Assembly (NCBI GenBank): GCA_037349315.1 | Contig: JBAIAC010000018.1 | Location: 11,284,001-11,348,000 of the forward strand | Direction: 5' to 3' | DNA length: 64,000 bases | DNA from: Chelydra serpentina | Lineage: Eukaryota; Chordata; Testudines; Chelydridae | In this document: positions 45,800 through 57,560 of the stretch, in pieces | Position numbering within the stretch: position 1 is the stretch's first letter | Layout of the letters: each line of letters opens with the position of its first letter | Translations under genes and position numbers: made by a program | Notes under the pieces: generated by a model | What the model was told of the DNA's origin: nothing | The model's input: only the letters and a program-made list of their open reading frames with translations | The model's database searches: none

Positions 45800-45974
45800 T
45801 TCATTGAGAGTCCCCAGAGAGGAAGAATGGCCAGTGGTTAGGGTGCTAGATTATGATTTGTCAGATGTGGGTTCTATTCCTTGTCATTGACGTCCTGTGT
45901 GAGCCTGGGCAAGTCACTTTGCCTCTCTTTGCCACAGTTCCCCAGGATAGTAGGATGAAGATAACAATAATTAT
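45800..45974 (+). mobile_element. CORE/MIR-like SINE, left part
   Basis: Plus-orientation SINE with B box GGGTTCTATTCC (45869-45880) and a core reading CCTGGGCAAGTCACTTTGCCTC. It stops at ATAACAATAATTATT, where a CR1 copy interrupts it. The right part resumes at 46527. Confidence 0.75.
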
Positions 45975-46526
45975 TAGGGGTATGGAACATCTGCCATATG
46001 AGGAGAGATTAATAAGACTAGGACTTTTCAGCTTGGAAAAAAGACGGCCAAGGGGAGATATGATAGAGGTCTATAAAATCATGACTGGTGTGGAGAAAGT
46101 AAATAAGGAAGTGTTAGTTACTCCTCATAACACAAGAAGTAGGGGGGTCACCCAATAAATTAATAGGCAGCAGGTTTAAAAGAAACAGAGGGAAGTATTT
46201 TTTCACACAACACACAGCCAACCTGTGGAACTCCTTGCCAGAGGATGTTGTAAAGGCCAAGACTATAACAGGATTCAAAAAAAAGAACTAGATAAATTCA
46301 TGGGGGATAGGTCCATCAGTGGCTATTAGCCAGGATGGGCAGGGATGGTGATCCTAGCCTCTGTTTGCCAGAAGCTGGGAATGGGCAACAGGGGATAAAT
46401 CACTTGATGATTACCTGTTCTGTTCATTTCCTCTGAGCCACCTGGCACTGGCTACTGTCGGAAGACAGGATACTGGGCTAGGTGGACCTTTGGTCTGACC
46501 CAGTATGGCCATTCTTATGTTCTTAA
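45975..46526 (+). mobile_element. CR1 LINE 3' end
   Basis: About 550 bases of a 5'-truncated CR1 in plus orientation. It encodes the last ORF2 residues (GMEHLPYEERLIRLGLFSLEKRR and onwards, with stops) and then the 3' untranslated end with ACTGGGCTAGGTGGACC and GACCCAGTATGGCCATTCTTATG. It lies inside an older SINE, which continues on both sides. Severe 5' truncation is typical of CR1. Confidence 0.88.
45976..46300 (+). pseudogene. CR1 ORF2 C-terminus
   Basis: The final part of a CR1 reverse-transcriptase polyprotein: LPYEERLIRLGLFSLEKRRPR then DMIEVYKIMTGVEKVNKE. Downstream motifs of the same protein (FFTQHTANLWNSLP-like sequence, then FKKxLDKFM) are shifted and interrupted. It is inactive and lacks all catalytic motifs, which lie upstream in full copies. 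Confidence 0.85.
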
Positions 46527-46615
46527 TACTGCCCTACCTCACATGGATAAATGCACCAATGGTGTGAGGTGTTCAGCTACTGCAGCAATGGGGGCATATA
46601 AGTACCTAACATTGA
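46527..46615 (+). mobile_element. CORE/MIR-like SINE, right part
   Basis: It continues the SINE interrupted at 45974: ATACTGCCCTACCTCACATGG, then GATAAATGCACCAATGGTGTG and ATGGGGGCATATAAGTACCTA, which correspond to the 3' part of the copy at 43478-43740. Confidence 0.65.
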
Positions 46616-49600
46616 CAGATTCATCAGTAGTTATGTTCTAAGCTCAGTTGATTGAATGTTACTGAGGTTCCCGAAGGATGAGTCTGTCCTTTGTGAAGGA
46701 CAAGGCCAATAAGAACAATTTTGGAAGATTCCTGCATGCCATCAGGCCAGTAGAATTTGTGTTCTATTCTGCTCTGTGTGGAACTGTTTGTGGTTTCCAT
46801 AACTATGCTTCTGGCATGGCTAGATATGTTCTTTTGTGCCTAGCATGTGCCTTATTTTGGCTATGTAACCCAACATTTATTTCCTAGTCCTTTCTTTTTC
46901 AGCTGCAGCACGGATCAACATCCGAGTGACTTTTATTCTATAAATGGTTCCAGTAATTAAACAAATACATTATTTATTTATGCTATTATAGCCAATCAAG
47001 CTGATGGATTTGATCACTATGTATGGTTTCACATTGTGTATAGTGGAGCAAGGAACGCAGAGCTGAGACTTCATTCACAATGAGTTTCCAGAAGGGTTGC
47101 AATGTACAGCAATGTACAAATTGTGATGCTGGGTACATGTAATGACTGGAACTGTCATCAATTGAATATGAAATATGTGGGCAAATACTGTATAGCATAT
47201 TATATTTCATGCTCATACATTTGTGTGAGATAAGCTGTTGGGACTTTGCAAATTCAAAATAAGATTGCTTATTTCTTATAGAGTTCAGGGGAAGTTACAG
47301 ATGCTCAACAGCTCTCAGGATCAGGCTTTCATAATTCTGAAATAGTTAAGTGAAATGCAAAAGATTTTACACATATGATACTAACGTATTTTAAATGTTT
47401 GGGTTTATTACTCATTGAAGAATACTGTTTAAATGTTAACATGGATTCTTTTCCCCATTTTATACCTGTCACAGCTGGGAAAATCTATGAATGCATGTAA
47501 TCCATCTGTTGATTTATTGGCCCAACTTCTTTCAGAGTGTGTCAGAAATCCACATGCTGTCTCTGGGTGCTGGATTTTGTATTTGGACCTCTGAATAAAA
47601 ACTCATGTAGACTGAGAGCTCCCTATTGGCTATACATCTGAGGAGCCGCAAGAGTGCCAGTTATTCCAGCAAGGGTCTGGTATAAATTACACCCAGTAAA
47701 TTGGCTCCAGATAAGTCTCTTTTGGATTGTGGAACATGAAGAACTTGTGTGGTGTGCTAAATCCTCTCCACTTTTCCCCAAACAAGGTCCCTTTTTGGGG
47801 AGCTGCCATTACAGATGTGGAAGACATAAGGATGTGGAGATTGGCATAAGTTGGATGGCAAAATCCTAGTGGATCAAATTTTGTGCAAAGGCCTCTGTCA
47901 CCCCCTTAGACACACAAATTATTTAAAAACTGGGAGACATGCAGTGGGGATATGAGTGTAGAATCCGATACTTCATTTCACTCCAGTGAGACCATTTTTA
48001 TATGTCAAATAAGTAGCAATATGTATCTTGTCTCAATATATAGCTGAAGATGTGTAGTTAAATCTCAAAATTTGTTTTAAATCATTTACGGCCATGCATC
48101 TAAAATAAAGTGGTTATTCAAAACATATTTATATTTACAAAAACAGCAGCATGAAAAAATAAATACATATCAATAGTTAAAGACATATTTTGAGGTTTTA
48201 ACACTGAAATAGATGTGTATATCTATTCCACAGTGGTAACACCTCAAATATTATTTTAGTAATTCTTTGTGTGTGTATATATTGAACACAGAAGCATCTT
48301 GTTAAATTTGAATTTAGATTTCAACTGTAAGATAGGCAATGTGGGTCAAACTTACAAAAACATCTTCGAAATTTGTACCTGTAGTGGTGCATGCATACAC
48401 AATTACACATGCACAATGAGGAGAGAGTAGTGATAACACAGTTCTCCTGATTATTGAACCACTTCTGATGCAGATTGTCCCCCACAGTTGAGTTTGATTT
48501 TCTTTATCTATATTCATTTAGAAATGTTAGGCCAGAATCTCTAGTCTGTTAAGGACAAGCAGCACTAATTGGCTTTAAAAGGCTGGAGATAGCCAATGGA
48601 GAATTCCCCTTGAATAGGGGAACTCTCCGCTGGAGTCATTTCTTATGCCAGTGGCTTCCAAATCTCCAGCATAAGTGGAATATCTGTTATGCCCTGATAT
48701 AAGGGCCAGACTTCATGCCAGTAGGCCCCCCGCTGCTCTAACTTCTACTAGGCCTGAGCTACTTCAACCATTCTCTGTGCCTGCCATTGACCACTATACT
48801 TAAAGTAGTGGAGAATTTGGGCCACAATCATTATTGCCAGTGATTCCTGGCTATATGATCTTTCAATATATATATTTACATATGGTTAGCTACATCTCCT
48901 AGTTTAATCGCACGTGGGAAAATCCTGCAGTCCTCACTCAGGCAAAGGTCCCACTGACTTCCCACTGGGAGTTTTGTATGAATAAGGCCTACAGAATTTG
49001 ACCCCAAAACAACATTGTAAGGAATATACAACCTGGATCCTTTTATATTATAGCATGCTACTGCTTGTCTGTAGGCTGTTCCCTTCCTGTAGTAAAATGG
49101 ATGTCATTTGAAATCCCCTTCAGACAATTACGTTTTTTTCCTATAGAGAGATCATCTTTAAAAACAAAAATAAAAAACAAAACCAAAAAACCCCACACAC
49201 AAGAGAGGGAGCGAGTACAATGAGCTAATTGTCTCGAGTGTGCACTCTGTGGGTTTCATCCTGACCTCATGCCAATTTTTCACTGGCATAATCCTATTGA
49301 CTTCCATGGAGATATTCCTGATTTACACTAGTAAAATCAGGCCCTATACCTCTTAGCCACTTGTTTTCTACTCTTTTTGCTTCTTTACTTTTCCCTTATT
49401 TAGTAGCATGGATATATGGTCTGTTCCTGTAATATTCCCTCCCCTGGAATTTTACAATTAGAATCTTAGTGTTTCACGTTTGATGCGCTCTCTCTCTCTT
49501 AATGTGATGATGATGGTAGTGTATTTATTCTTAGAAAGCCTCTCAATCCCCACAGTGGAGAAGTTTAGGTGGATATCTATCTTCCACACTATCAGACCCT

Positions 49601-50013
49601 ATTTTGAATGTTTTTATGAAAAGGGTAATGCAACACAGAATGCTGTACATGGGTTCTTCCAGCTATGAATTAGTCTCTTTTATCTGTCTCTGACCACAAC
49701 AGAAGTTGGCAGCCTTTCTATTCCATATCCTCAAGTCAGACTAAGAATATCAGTTCCGCTTAGGGAAGCTGTTGGGAAAAGTTTAACCCTTTCAGCAGGC
49801 CTTTCCCTAGTTTTTTTTTTTTTTTAGTCCTTGACCTTCCTAGTTTAAAAAGAAAGAAAGAAAAAGAGAAAGCAAGAAAGAGAAAGGGTCAGTAAATGTC
49901 CACAATGATGAATGCAACTTTAGGAGGTTCCAAGAGTTGAAATTTAATAGGAGCACTTTTTATCATTTTTACATTTGCAGATAGCTTTCCTGCAGTGGGG
50001 ATGCCTGCAGGGG
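46616..50013. other. Unassigned intergenic stretch
   Basis: No gene is recognised. Faint TTCAATGGG-type words occur near 48930-48985 and 49270-49345, a CT repeat near 49487 and a GAAA repeat near 49850-49885. Confidence 0.45.
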
Positions 50014-50465
50014 AGCTAGGGCAGGGGTGACCAACCAGTGGCTCCAGAGCAACATGCGGCTCTTCAGAAGTTAATATGCGGCTCCTTGTATAGGCATCAA
50101 CTCCGGGGCTGGAGCTACAGGCACCAATTTTCCAATGTGCCAGGGGGTGCTCACTGCTCAACCCTTGGCTCTGCCACAGGGCCTGTCCCCACTCCACCCC
50201 TTCCCACCCCCTCCCCTGATCCTGCGTGCCCTCGCTCCTCCCCCCAAGAGCCTCCTGCATGCCACGAAATAGCTGATCGGGAGGTGCAGGGAGGGAGCGG
50301 GAGGGACCGATCGGCAGGGCTGCCGGTGGGTGGGAAGTGCTGGGAGCACGGCGGGGAGGGAGCTGATGGGGGGGGCTGCTGACGTATTACTGTGACTCTT
50401 TAGCAATGTACATTGGTAAATTCTGGCTCCTTCTCAGGCTCAGGTTGGCCACCCCTGAGCTAGGG
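50014..50465. repeat. 8-bp target duplication of a hAT element
   Basis: AGCTAGGG at 50014-50021 and 50458-50465 exactly brackets the element. Confidence 0.92.
50022..50457. mobile_element. 436-bp non-autonomous hAT element with nested insert
   Basis: The ends CAGGGGTGACCAACC and (inverted) CAGGGGTGGCCAACC match at 14 of 15 bases and begin with the CAGGGGT typical of Charlie-like hAT transposons. An 8-base target duplication confirms the superfamily. The stretch from about 50090 (ATAGGCATCAACTCCGGGGC) resembles the MITE at 32233, so one family appears to be nested inside another. The rest is GC-rich and non-coding. Confidence 0.9.
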
Positions 50466-53400
50466 GGACTGCTGTACATGTTTCAAATATACAGTTAGAA
50501 AGAGAATCTGCATAGAATGACAACAGTACCATAAGCTGTTGAGGGTTATAATGCCCAGCACTTAAAATGTGCTACTGTGCATCATGGTAGGATATGAGTC
50601 TTTTCTGTGGAAAATGAACAGTCATTCCAGTAAGTCTTGGTACAATAAAGCTCTTGAAATGTCATTTGGAGGGAAATGAATTAATGTGAAAGGTGCAGGG
50701 AGCTAGTATAGGAAGAGGGGAAGGAGAAGAATATATTTGAGCACAACATAAAATTATTTGACCTTATGACAAACAGTAAAATGCAAAGTAACACATTAAA
50801 AGCAGAAGCAAGAGACAGTTGCAGTGTGTGTACAAGGAATGTAATATTCCAGAAGAAGAAAGAACTCTTTAAACAGAGAGGGGGGTGCCAGTTTCTCAGT
50901 TCTGGATGCCTGAGTTGTACCCATGTATGGGAAAGGAAATGGAGAAGTCTGTGAAGGTTTCCTAAATACTATAGGTATTCTGGGTGATTTTTTTTTCTTT
51001 TTTGTATTATTCAAGAAAGCATATTTTGCTGAATTTTTTTTAAACTTCTCTTGAATCATCGGGTGAAAGGAAAATGGAAATGCCACAATTACAAGTAATA
51101 CCCGTTTTTAAAAATGGGCTTATTCTTCGTTCTCAGAATCTGGAATCATGAGACAGAGGAAACACCTTTCTCTTTGGCCTACTGGGAACTTGGAGAGTTG
51201 CAAGAGAGAGCTCTGAGCCACATTGTTAGAATAACATTTTCAGATATCTGGGACTGCCACAAGTTTTAAGGTGGGGTAAAGGGGGGGAATCTACCTTCCA
51301 TCTTTGCCATATTAATGTTGTTTTTTTCCCATAACTTGTTTATGCCAGTCTTCCCTGATGTGAATGTATATGATAAAATAACCAGTGATTTTCTTTTCTA
51401 TATATAGATAAATCACTGATTATTTCATTATATTGAGGTAATAGTGACTTGAAACATTATTTTAAAGGCTTGACAAGATAATGCATATTTTCCCCTATAG
51501 GTAGAATAACAGAAACCTTGCATACCTAGATTCTCTTCAGGATAACCTTGGACTACTTACTTTCATCTTAAAACACAAATAAAAACGAGCAAGAAAAAAC
51601 AAAGCCATGAATACATAATGATACTTAATTATGAGTGTGCAAACATCTTATAAATTAAAAATGAGTTAATCTGAAAGCCATAATTTAAAAACATGCCATA
51701 AAAAGCTTAATAATGTAATATATACTTCACAGATTGCACTACATTCATCCTAGTCTTCAGACTCATGATTAACCTCCACCTCTGAGGTTTCTGACTAACA
51801 GTAAGATTGTATAGTGCGGTGCCAGAAACCAGCCTAGCGGTTCTTCTTACTGTTCACCCACAGTACTCATGCATGAACTCTGGTCCTTATAAAGCCTAAT
51901 GTGCAACTCATTAAATGTCTTCGGGGGGGGAGGGGGAGATGTAAGGATCTAATTTTATTGACTGACTTGGAGTGAAGAAGTATACGCAGCTTGCTCACAT
52001 CCTCTGTGGGATTGGATGTGGAGACACCTCTTTTTTCCACTGCACAGAGACGCCGTCACATATGTGCAGAGGCTGATGAACTGAAAAGATCTGTAGGCCA
52101 CATGTGTCCAGCGGAACGTGTATCAGCCTGGATAAGAGTTTCTGTGGGAGATGGCTTTTGGGAAAGTTCCCACACACAAGCCAGTGTAGCATTTCTGTTC
52201 TTATTGAGCCTGACTCTCCTTCACGCTGAGTCGGCCTGACGCTGCTCTGGCAACGTAAGAAGCCCTTTAGTGGACATAAGTGACATTTACAGTCACTTTC
52301 AGGTTCCTTTACCCTGCCAAATGGGTGTGAAAGGGGCCTTGGTGTAAATGAGAATCAGGCCGACTGTTTCTTCACACAGTAGCTGCTGCTGAGTCACAGA
52401 GTCTGCCCCACAGTCAGTAAAAAGGAAAGGCTTGTTTTGATGAGGGTATATTCATACTATTCAGTGACTGCAGAGCAGCCGGGAGCAGGGTGCGCAGAAG
52501 ACATTTTGGAACCCTAGAACAAACACATTTCTGAGTGCTGGAGGCTTAGATGGAAAAAGTATATCTTAAACAATAAGGCCAACATTATCTTTGTGCCTTA
52601 GCTTCCCACTGTGGATGGTGGGTTGATGTCCCTCCCTGCTTTTGTCCTGCCTCTTGGTGAAGAAGGCAGCAAGTGTCTCAGACTGGTGTGCCATCTTCTA
52701 GGCCTCAGCCTCAGGAGCCGCAGGGAACATGAGAAGCTGAACATTCCAGCCAGTTCAGACAAAGAAGTGGAGAAGGTGCTGCTCCCACAGGGGTACCTTC
52801 CAATACTCCAGTGCCAGGCTGAGGTGCCTGCAATGTCTAGCCAAGCAACAGCTCAGCAGTTTACCTGTCCAGCTTTATGCTTAGTGTGCCTGAAACAAAA
52901 AGAAAATGTCCAGCAATTACTAAAATAAATTAACATTGTCTTATAAAGAATGCCCGGCCTGTTGGTAAATGTTTTCTAGGCAGAGGCTCTTTTTTTTTTT
53001 TTTTTAATAAACTTGCTTGCAGTAATGTGGTCTTCCTCTTTGCAGGATAATCAGTCTTTTTAAGTGGGATCCAACAACTTTCCTCAAAAGATTGGAACAC
53101 TAGACGCAGCCAAGTAACACTTTGAAATGATATTTAACCTAAGGCTGCTAGTGTTACAGAACATGAAGGGATAATATTCTCTTTTTCTTTCCTTCAGACT
53201 CACATGCATGTGCTTAATTGCATTATTTATCCATTCTAAGTACTGGGTAAGGCGCTATCTTTATCCATCTCCATTGCAATTCAGCACTGAGGTATTTTTA
53301 GGTGCCCCATACTGTATCTGCTCAGTGTTAATCTTTCTATTTCATTCATCTGTAATTTTGCATATAGGTATAATCCTAACGATTCTTGCTTTAGACTTGA

Positions 53401-53727
53401 TAACCATCTGCTAGCTTTGAAAGGGTGTGAAGTGGGGAAAATTATCATTTAGGGTAGGCCAAATGGTATAACTGAGAACAATGCATATACTTCCCTGTGG
53501 AGTGATCTGTTAGCTTGAGGAATAGTCTTGTGAGGGAAATGGTTGAAGCCCCATCTGGGGATATTTAAAACTAGTCTGAATACAGTGCTTGAGAATATAC
53601 TGAAGGGAATAATGGGATGGACTAGAAAACATGAGGTCTTGTCTTTCTGTACATTTTGTGTGGCATATGCTGCTCTAAGATGCCCTGATGTAAATCTGAA
53701 ATCAGTGTAATTACTTTAGATTTACAT
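50466..53727. other. Unassigned intergenic stretch
   Basis: No gene or named repeat. A small hairpin with AATAACCAGTGATTT and AAATCACTGATTATTT lies at about 51375-51430. A T-run is at about 52990 and a G-run near 51923. Confidence 0.45.
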
Positions 53728-54283
53728 TAGACTCATAGACTTTAAGGTCAGAAGGGACCATTATGATCATCTAGTCTGACCTCCTGCACAATGCAGGCCA
53801 CAGAATCTCACCCACCCACTCCTGGAATAATCCTCTCACCTATGTCTCCGCTATTGAAGTCCTCAAATCATGGTTTAAAAAGACTTCAAGATGCAGAGAA
53901 TCCTCCAGTAAGTGACCCGTGCCCCATGCTGCAGAGGAAGGCAAAAAACCTCCATGGCCTCTGCCAATCTACCCTGGAGGAAAATTCCTTCCCAACCCCA
54001 AATATGGCAATCAGCTGAACCCTGAGCATGTGGGCAAGACTCACCAGCCAGACACCCAGGAAAAAGTTCTCTGTAGTAACTTCTAACATCCCATCATTGA
54101 CCATTGGTCCTATTTACCACTGATGGCAATTAATTGACCTTTGACTAAGATCATGTTATCCCATCAAACCATCCCCTCCATAAACGTATCTAGCTTAATC
54201 TTGAAGCCAGATAGGTCTTTTGCCCCCACTGCTTCCCTTGGAAGGCTGTTCCAGAACTTCACTCCTCTGATGGTTAGAAACCT

Positions 54284-54469
54284 TCATCTAATTTCAAGTC
54301 TAAACTTCCTGATGGCTAGTTTATATCCATTTGTTCTTGTGTCCACATTGGTACTGAGCTGAAATAATTCCTCTCCCTCCCTGGTATTTATCCCTCTGAT
54401 ATATTTAAAGAGAGCAAGCATATCTCTCCTCAGCCTTCTTTTGGTTAACGTAAACAAACCACCTCTCAA
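54284..54469 (-). pseudogene. CR1 ORF2 C-terminus
   Basis: Residues GGLFTLTKRRLRRDMLALFKY followed by a region rich in charged residues match the last segment of CR1 ORF2 (compare 46.0 kb and 60.5 kb). It lies in a different frame from the reverse-transcriptase part, after the deletion. Confidence 0.85.
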
Positions 54470-55001
54470 TTTTCATATTGATCCCCATCTTTTCCAGTTT
54501 AACCAATAATTCCTCATGTGGTACTGTATCAAATGCCTTACTGAAATCGAGGTAGATTAGATCCACTGCGTTTCCTTTATCTAAAAAATCTGTTACTTTC
54601 TCAAAGAAGGAGATCAAGTTGGTTTGGCACGATCTACCTTTTGTAAAACCATGTTGTAATTTGTCCCAATTGCCATTGACCTCAAGGCCCTTAACTACTT
54701 TCTCCTTCAAAATTTTTTCCAAGACCTTGCATACTACAGATGTCAAACTAACAGGCCTGTAGTTACCCGGGTCACTTTTTTCCCCTTTCTTAAAAATAGG
54801 AACTATATTAGCTATTCTCCAGTCAAATGGTACAACCCCTGAGTTTAGAGATTCATTAAAAAATTTTGCTAATGGGCTTGCAATTTCATGTGCCAGTTCC
54901 TTTAATATTCTTGGATGAAGATTATCTGGGCCGCCTGATTTACTCTCATTAAGCTGTTCAAGTTTGGCTTCTACCTCGGATATGGTAATATCTACCCCCA
55001 C
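54430..55001 (-). pseudogene. CR1 reverse transcriptase, N-terminal part
   Basis: A clear non-LTR reverse transcriptase: NESKSGGPDNLHPRIL, WRIANIVPIFKKGEK, GNYRPVSLTSVVCKVLEK and the first catalytic box DLIYLDFSKAFDTVPH. After KLEKMGIN the sequence breaks into unrelated residues. The F-A-D-D box and everything around it are missing, so it cannot polymerise. The reading frame here starts with GTG, so the stated start is not native: it continues directly from the endonuclease part across one TAG. Confidence 0.9.
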
Positions 55002-55004
55002 ATC

Positions 55005-55739
55005 CTAATTCCCATTTGTCATGCTGCCACTATTCCTAAGCTCCTCATTAGCCTCATTAAAGACTGAGGCAAAGTATTTGTTTAGATATTGGGCCATGCC
55101 TAGATTATCCTTAACCTCCATTCCATCCTCAGTGTTTAGTGGTCCCACTTCTTCTTTCTTTGTTTTCTTCCTATTTATATGGCTATAAAACCTTTTACTA
55201 TTGATTTTAATTCCCTTTGCAAGGTCCAATTCTACATGCCTTTTAGCCTGTCTCACTTTATCCCTACATGCTCTGACCTCAATAAGGTAGGTTTCTCTGC
55301 TGATCCACTCCTTGTATGCTTTCTGTTTTTCCTTAATCACCTCTCTGAGATGCTTGCTCATCCAGTTTGGTCTAAAACTCCTGCCTATGAATTGTTTCCC
55401 CTTTCTTGGGATACAGGCTTCTGATAGCTTCTGCAACTTTAACTTGAAATAATCCCAGGCCTCCTCCGCCTTTAGGTCCATAAATTCTTTAGTCCAATCC
55501 ACTTCCCTAACTAATTTCCTTAATTTATTAAAGTTAGCCCTTTTGAAATCAAAAACCCTAGTCTCAGATTTATTTTTGTTTATCCTTCCATTTAGTTTGA
55601 ACTGAATTAGCTCATGATCACTCGAGCCAAGGTTGTCCCCTACAACCATTTCTTCAATGAGGTCCTCACTACTCACCAATACCAAATCTAAAATGGCATC
55701 CCCCCTTGTTGGTTCATTGTTGTTATTTATTATGTTCAT
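55005..55739 (-). pseudogene. CR1 endonuclease end and linker
   Basis: 244 codons are open. DLVLVSSEDLIEEMVVGDNL, then SDHELIQFKLNG, is the end of the apurinic-type endonuclease with its catalytic Asp-His pair (S-D-H). The linker with VDWTKEFMDLKAEEAWDYFK and RPNWMSKHLREVIKEK follows. It ends at a TAG before the reverse transcriptase. The upstream catalytic residues of the nuclease were lost by 5' truncation. Confidence 0.9.
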
Positions 55740-55861
55740 TGTTGTTAGTTATTATGTTTATCGTGGTAGTGCTTAGGGATCAGCTCAGAATGACTAGGAA
55801 TCACCATTATGAATGACAAGAGATAGTCAGTGGGCCAGGGACCCACTGTGAGAATGATTCT

Positions 55862-55995
55862 ATAGCCTGCTGGTTTGGCTGCTCACGTAGGAGGTAGAAG
55901 AGCCGAGTTCAAATCCCGTCTCCAGATCAGGCAGAGAGGGGAATTGAACCCTTGTCTCATACATTGGTGGTGAGTGTACTGGGCTAATGCATTCA
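55862..55995 (+). repeat. tRNA-like SINE with inverted heads
   Basis: Two tRNA-like heads face each other. The plus strand has GAGTTCAAATCCC (55905-55917) as a B box. The minus strand has GGGTTCAATTCCCC (B box, about 55948-55935) with TTAGCCCAGTACACTC (A-box-like, about 55987-55972). They are joined by CTCCAGATCAGGCAGAGAGG. It is not a functional tRNA: the cloverleaf arms do not close. Confidence 0.55.
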
Positions 55996-57318
55996 CATGC
56001 TTTTGTCAAAGTGCCTGAAAATCAAAATGAATTTTTTTTGGGGGTAGAAACGAAACAAAGAGTTTTGTGTCAACATTAGTGAAATGTTATGATTCTTCTG
56101 GTTCAATTTAAACTATTGGGCAAACGTGACACAAACTCACAAATAGTTTAGTATTTTTTGTGGTGAATAACTATTAATTAGAAATTGTTTTGCCCAACTC
56201 TACCAACAGTCACTGTGATTTAAGATATAACAGATCACACAGTTGGCGCTGTTTTAAGTGCATTGGCAAGGGGGTCTAAAATTTATCAGTAGAGCTGGTC
56301 AAAAAAACAAAAAAGGGCCTGTATTTCTTAGTCTGTTTAGTTTTGTTGGATTTTATAAACTGTTCACTTTTTGAAACTTTCCACTTGTTTTGGGTTGTTT
56401 TTTTTAAAAGGGTAATTTTTTAAAACAAGCATTTTTTTTATTTTTAAAAAACCTAACGTGACTAAGCTTGCGAATTAAAATTGGCAATGCACCCTTCAAC
56501 TAAAAAGCACACAAACCCTTGAAGATGAAAACTGATAAATGAAAACTGATAAAATGTTGCCTAAGACTCTCCCCCCCCCTCCCCCCCCACATAAAATGTT
56601 ACAAAAAACAATCAAATGTTGTCATCATTCAGGTTTCTGGTTTTGTTTCAGGTTTTTTTTTTAAAAGGGCCAAATTTAATTCAAAATCACTTGAACAAAA
56701 AGACTAGGCTAATTGTAGTTATTGGGCAGCTATTCAATGGGAGGGGCAAAAAGAGAAGCCTACCTGCCCTCAGGGAGAGAGAGAGTCTGGACGCGGGAAG
56801 CTCAGTTACGCATCAGGCGGATAATGCCACTTCAGCATGTCTAATTGTTTAATGCTGCAGTATGTGTAAACTAGGGCAAGCTGCATATCATATGAACTGA
56901 AACAACCCAAGGCTGTTTTCGCATTGCACACACTCTGCTGCTGTTGGAGAGGAGACTTACCATTGACTCTGATGGGAGAAGGAGCTGGCCCTGTGTTGTC
57001 TACTTTGTTGATTAGTGGCTTCTAACACTAGGAAGGTGAGAATGTAATGTGATCGGTTTTAGAAAACAAAGTCACGTCAGCACCAAGTTAAATTTTAAAA
57101 AAACTTCCCGGGATTTCTGTTTTTTTATGGTCCCTGACAGTCCCTCTGATGTATCCTCTGTGGAGATTCAAGTGGGGGAACTGCTGCAGCTCTGCTTTGA
57201 TTTCCAGCTGCAGGTGAGCATTGGGGTTGGGGTGAGGAGCACCACTCAATGGAAGCTCTGGGAGAGATTGTGCCTGGAGGTCTGGGGAGAGCAACCATTG
57301 TGCCAACCTTCCCAAGGA
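55996..57318. other. Unassigned intergenic stretch
   Basis: No gene. Poly(T)/poly(A)-rich patches lie near 56395-56455, and a double C-run near 56570-56588. Confidence 0.45.
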
Positions 57319-57560
57319 TTATTAGAGGCATGGAAAAACTCATATGAAGAGAGTTTGAAAAGACTGGGACTGTTTACCTTAAAGAAAAGATGAATAAGGG
57401 AATATGATAAAAGTATACAAAATAATGAATGGCAAAGAGATGATAGATTGGGAACTTCTGTTCTCCCAGTCTCATAACATGCTCCATTCCAAAGTCACTA
57501 AGTAACAGGATGACTAGAATTGGCCCGTTTCACTTGTTACTCATCTCTGAGGATTTACTG
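57319..57560 (+). mobile_element. CR1 ORF2 C-terminal fragment
   Basis: A short plus-strand piece: YEESLKRLGLFTLKKR, a stop, then out-of-frame remains of the sequence seen at 46.05 kb. It is an old, heavily truncated CR1; ends are approximate. Confidence 0.7.

Larger units (their letters stand above)
53728..55745 (-). mobile_element. CR1 LINE, 5'-truncated, internally deleted
   Basis: A minus-strand CR1 with ORF2 from the end of the endonuclease through part of the reverse transcriptase, then the C-terminus and a 3' untranslated end starting near 53730 (minus-strand end of GGTCAGAAGGGACCATTATG on the plus strand). From 55739 to 54405 the frame is open for about 445 codons apart from one TAG at 55007-55005, so this is one of the younger elements in the window. 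A deletion near 54460 removes the catalytic half of the reverse transcriptase. Confidence 0.92.

Noticed and set aside
45853..46158. 101-codon frame as a host gene
   Set aside because: It starts in a SINE and continues into the CR1 C-terminus; a chance fusion.
55900..55960. Possible tRNA gene from B-box-like sequence
   Set aside because: No closing acceptor, D or anticodon arms; SINE-like context.
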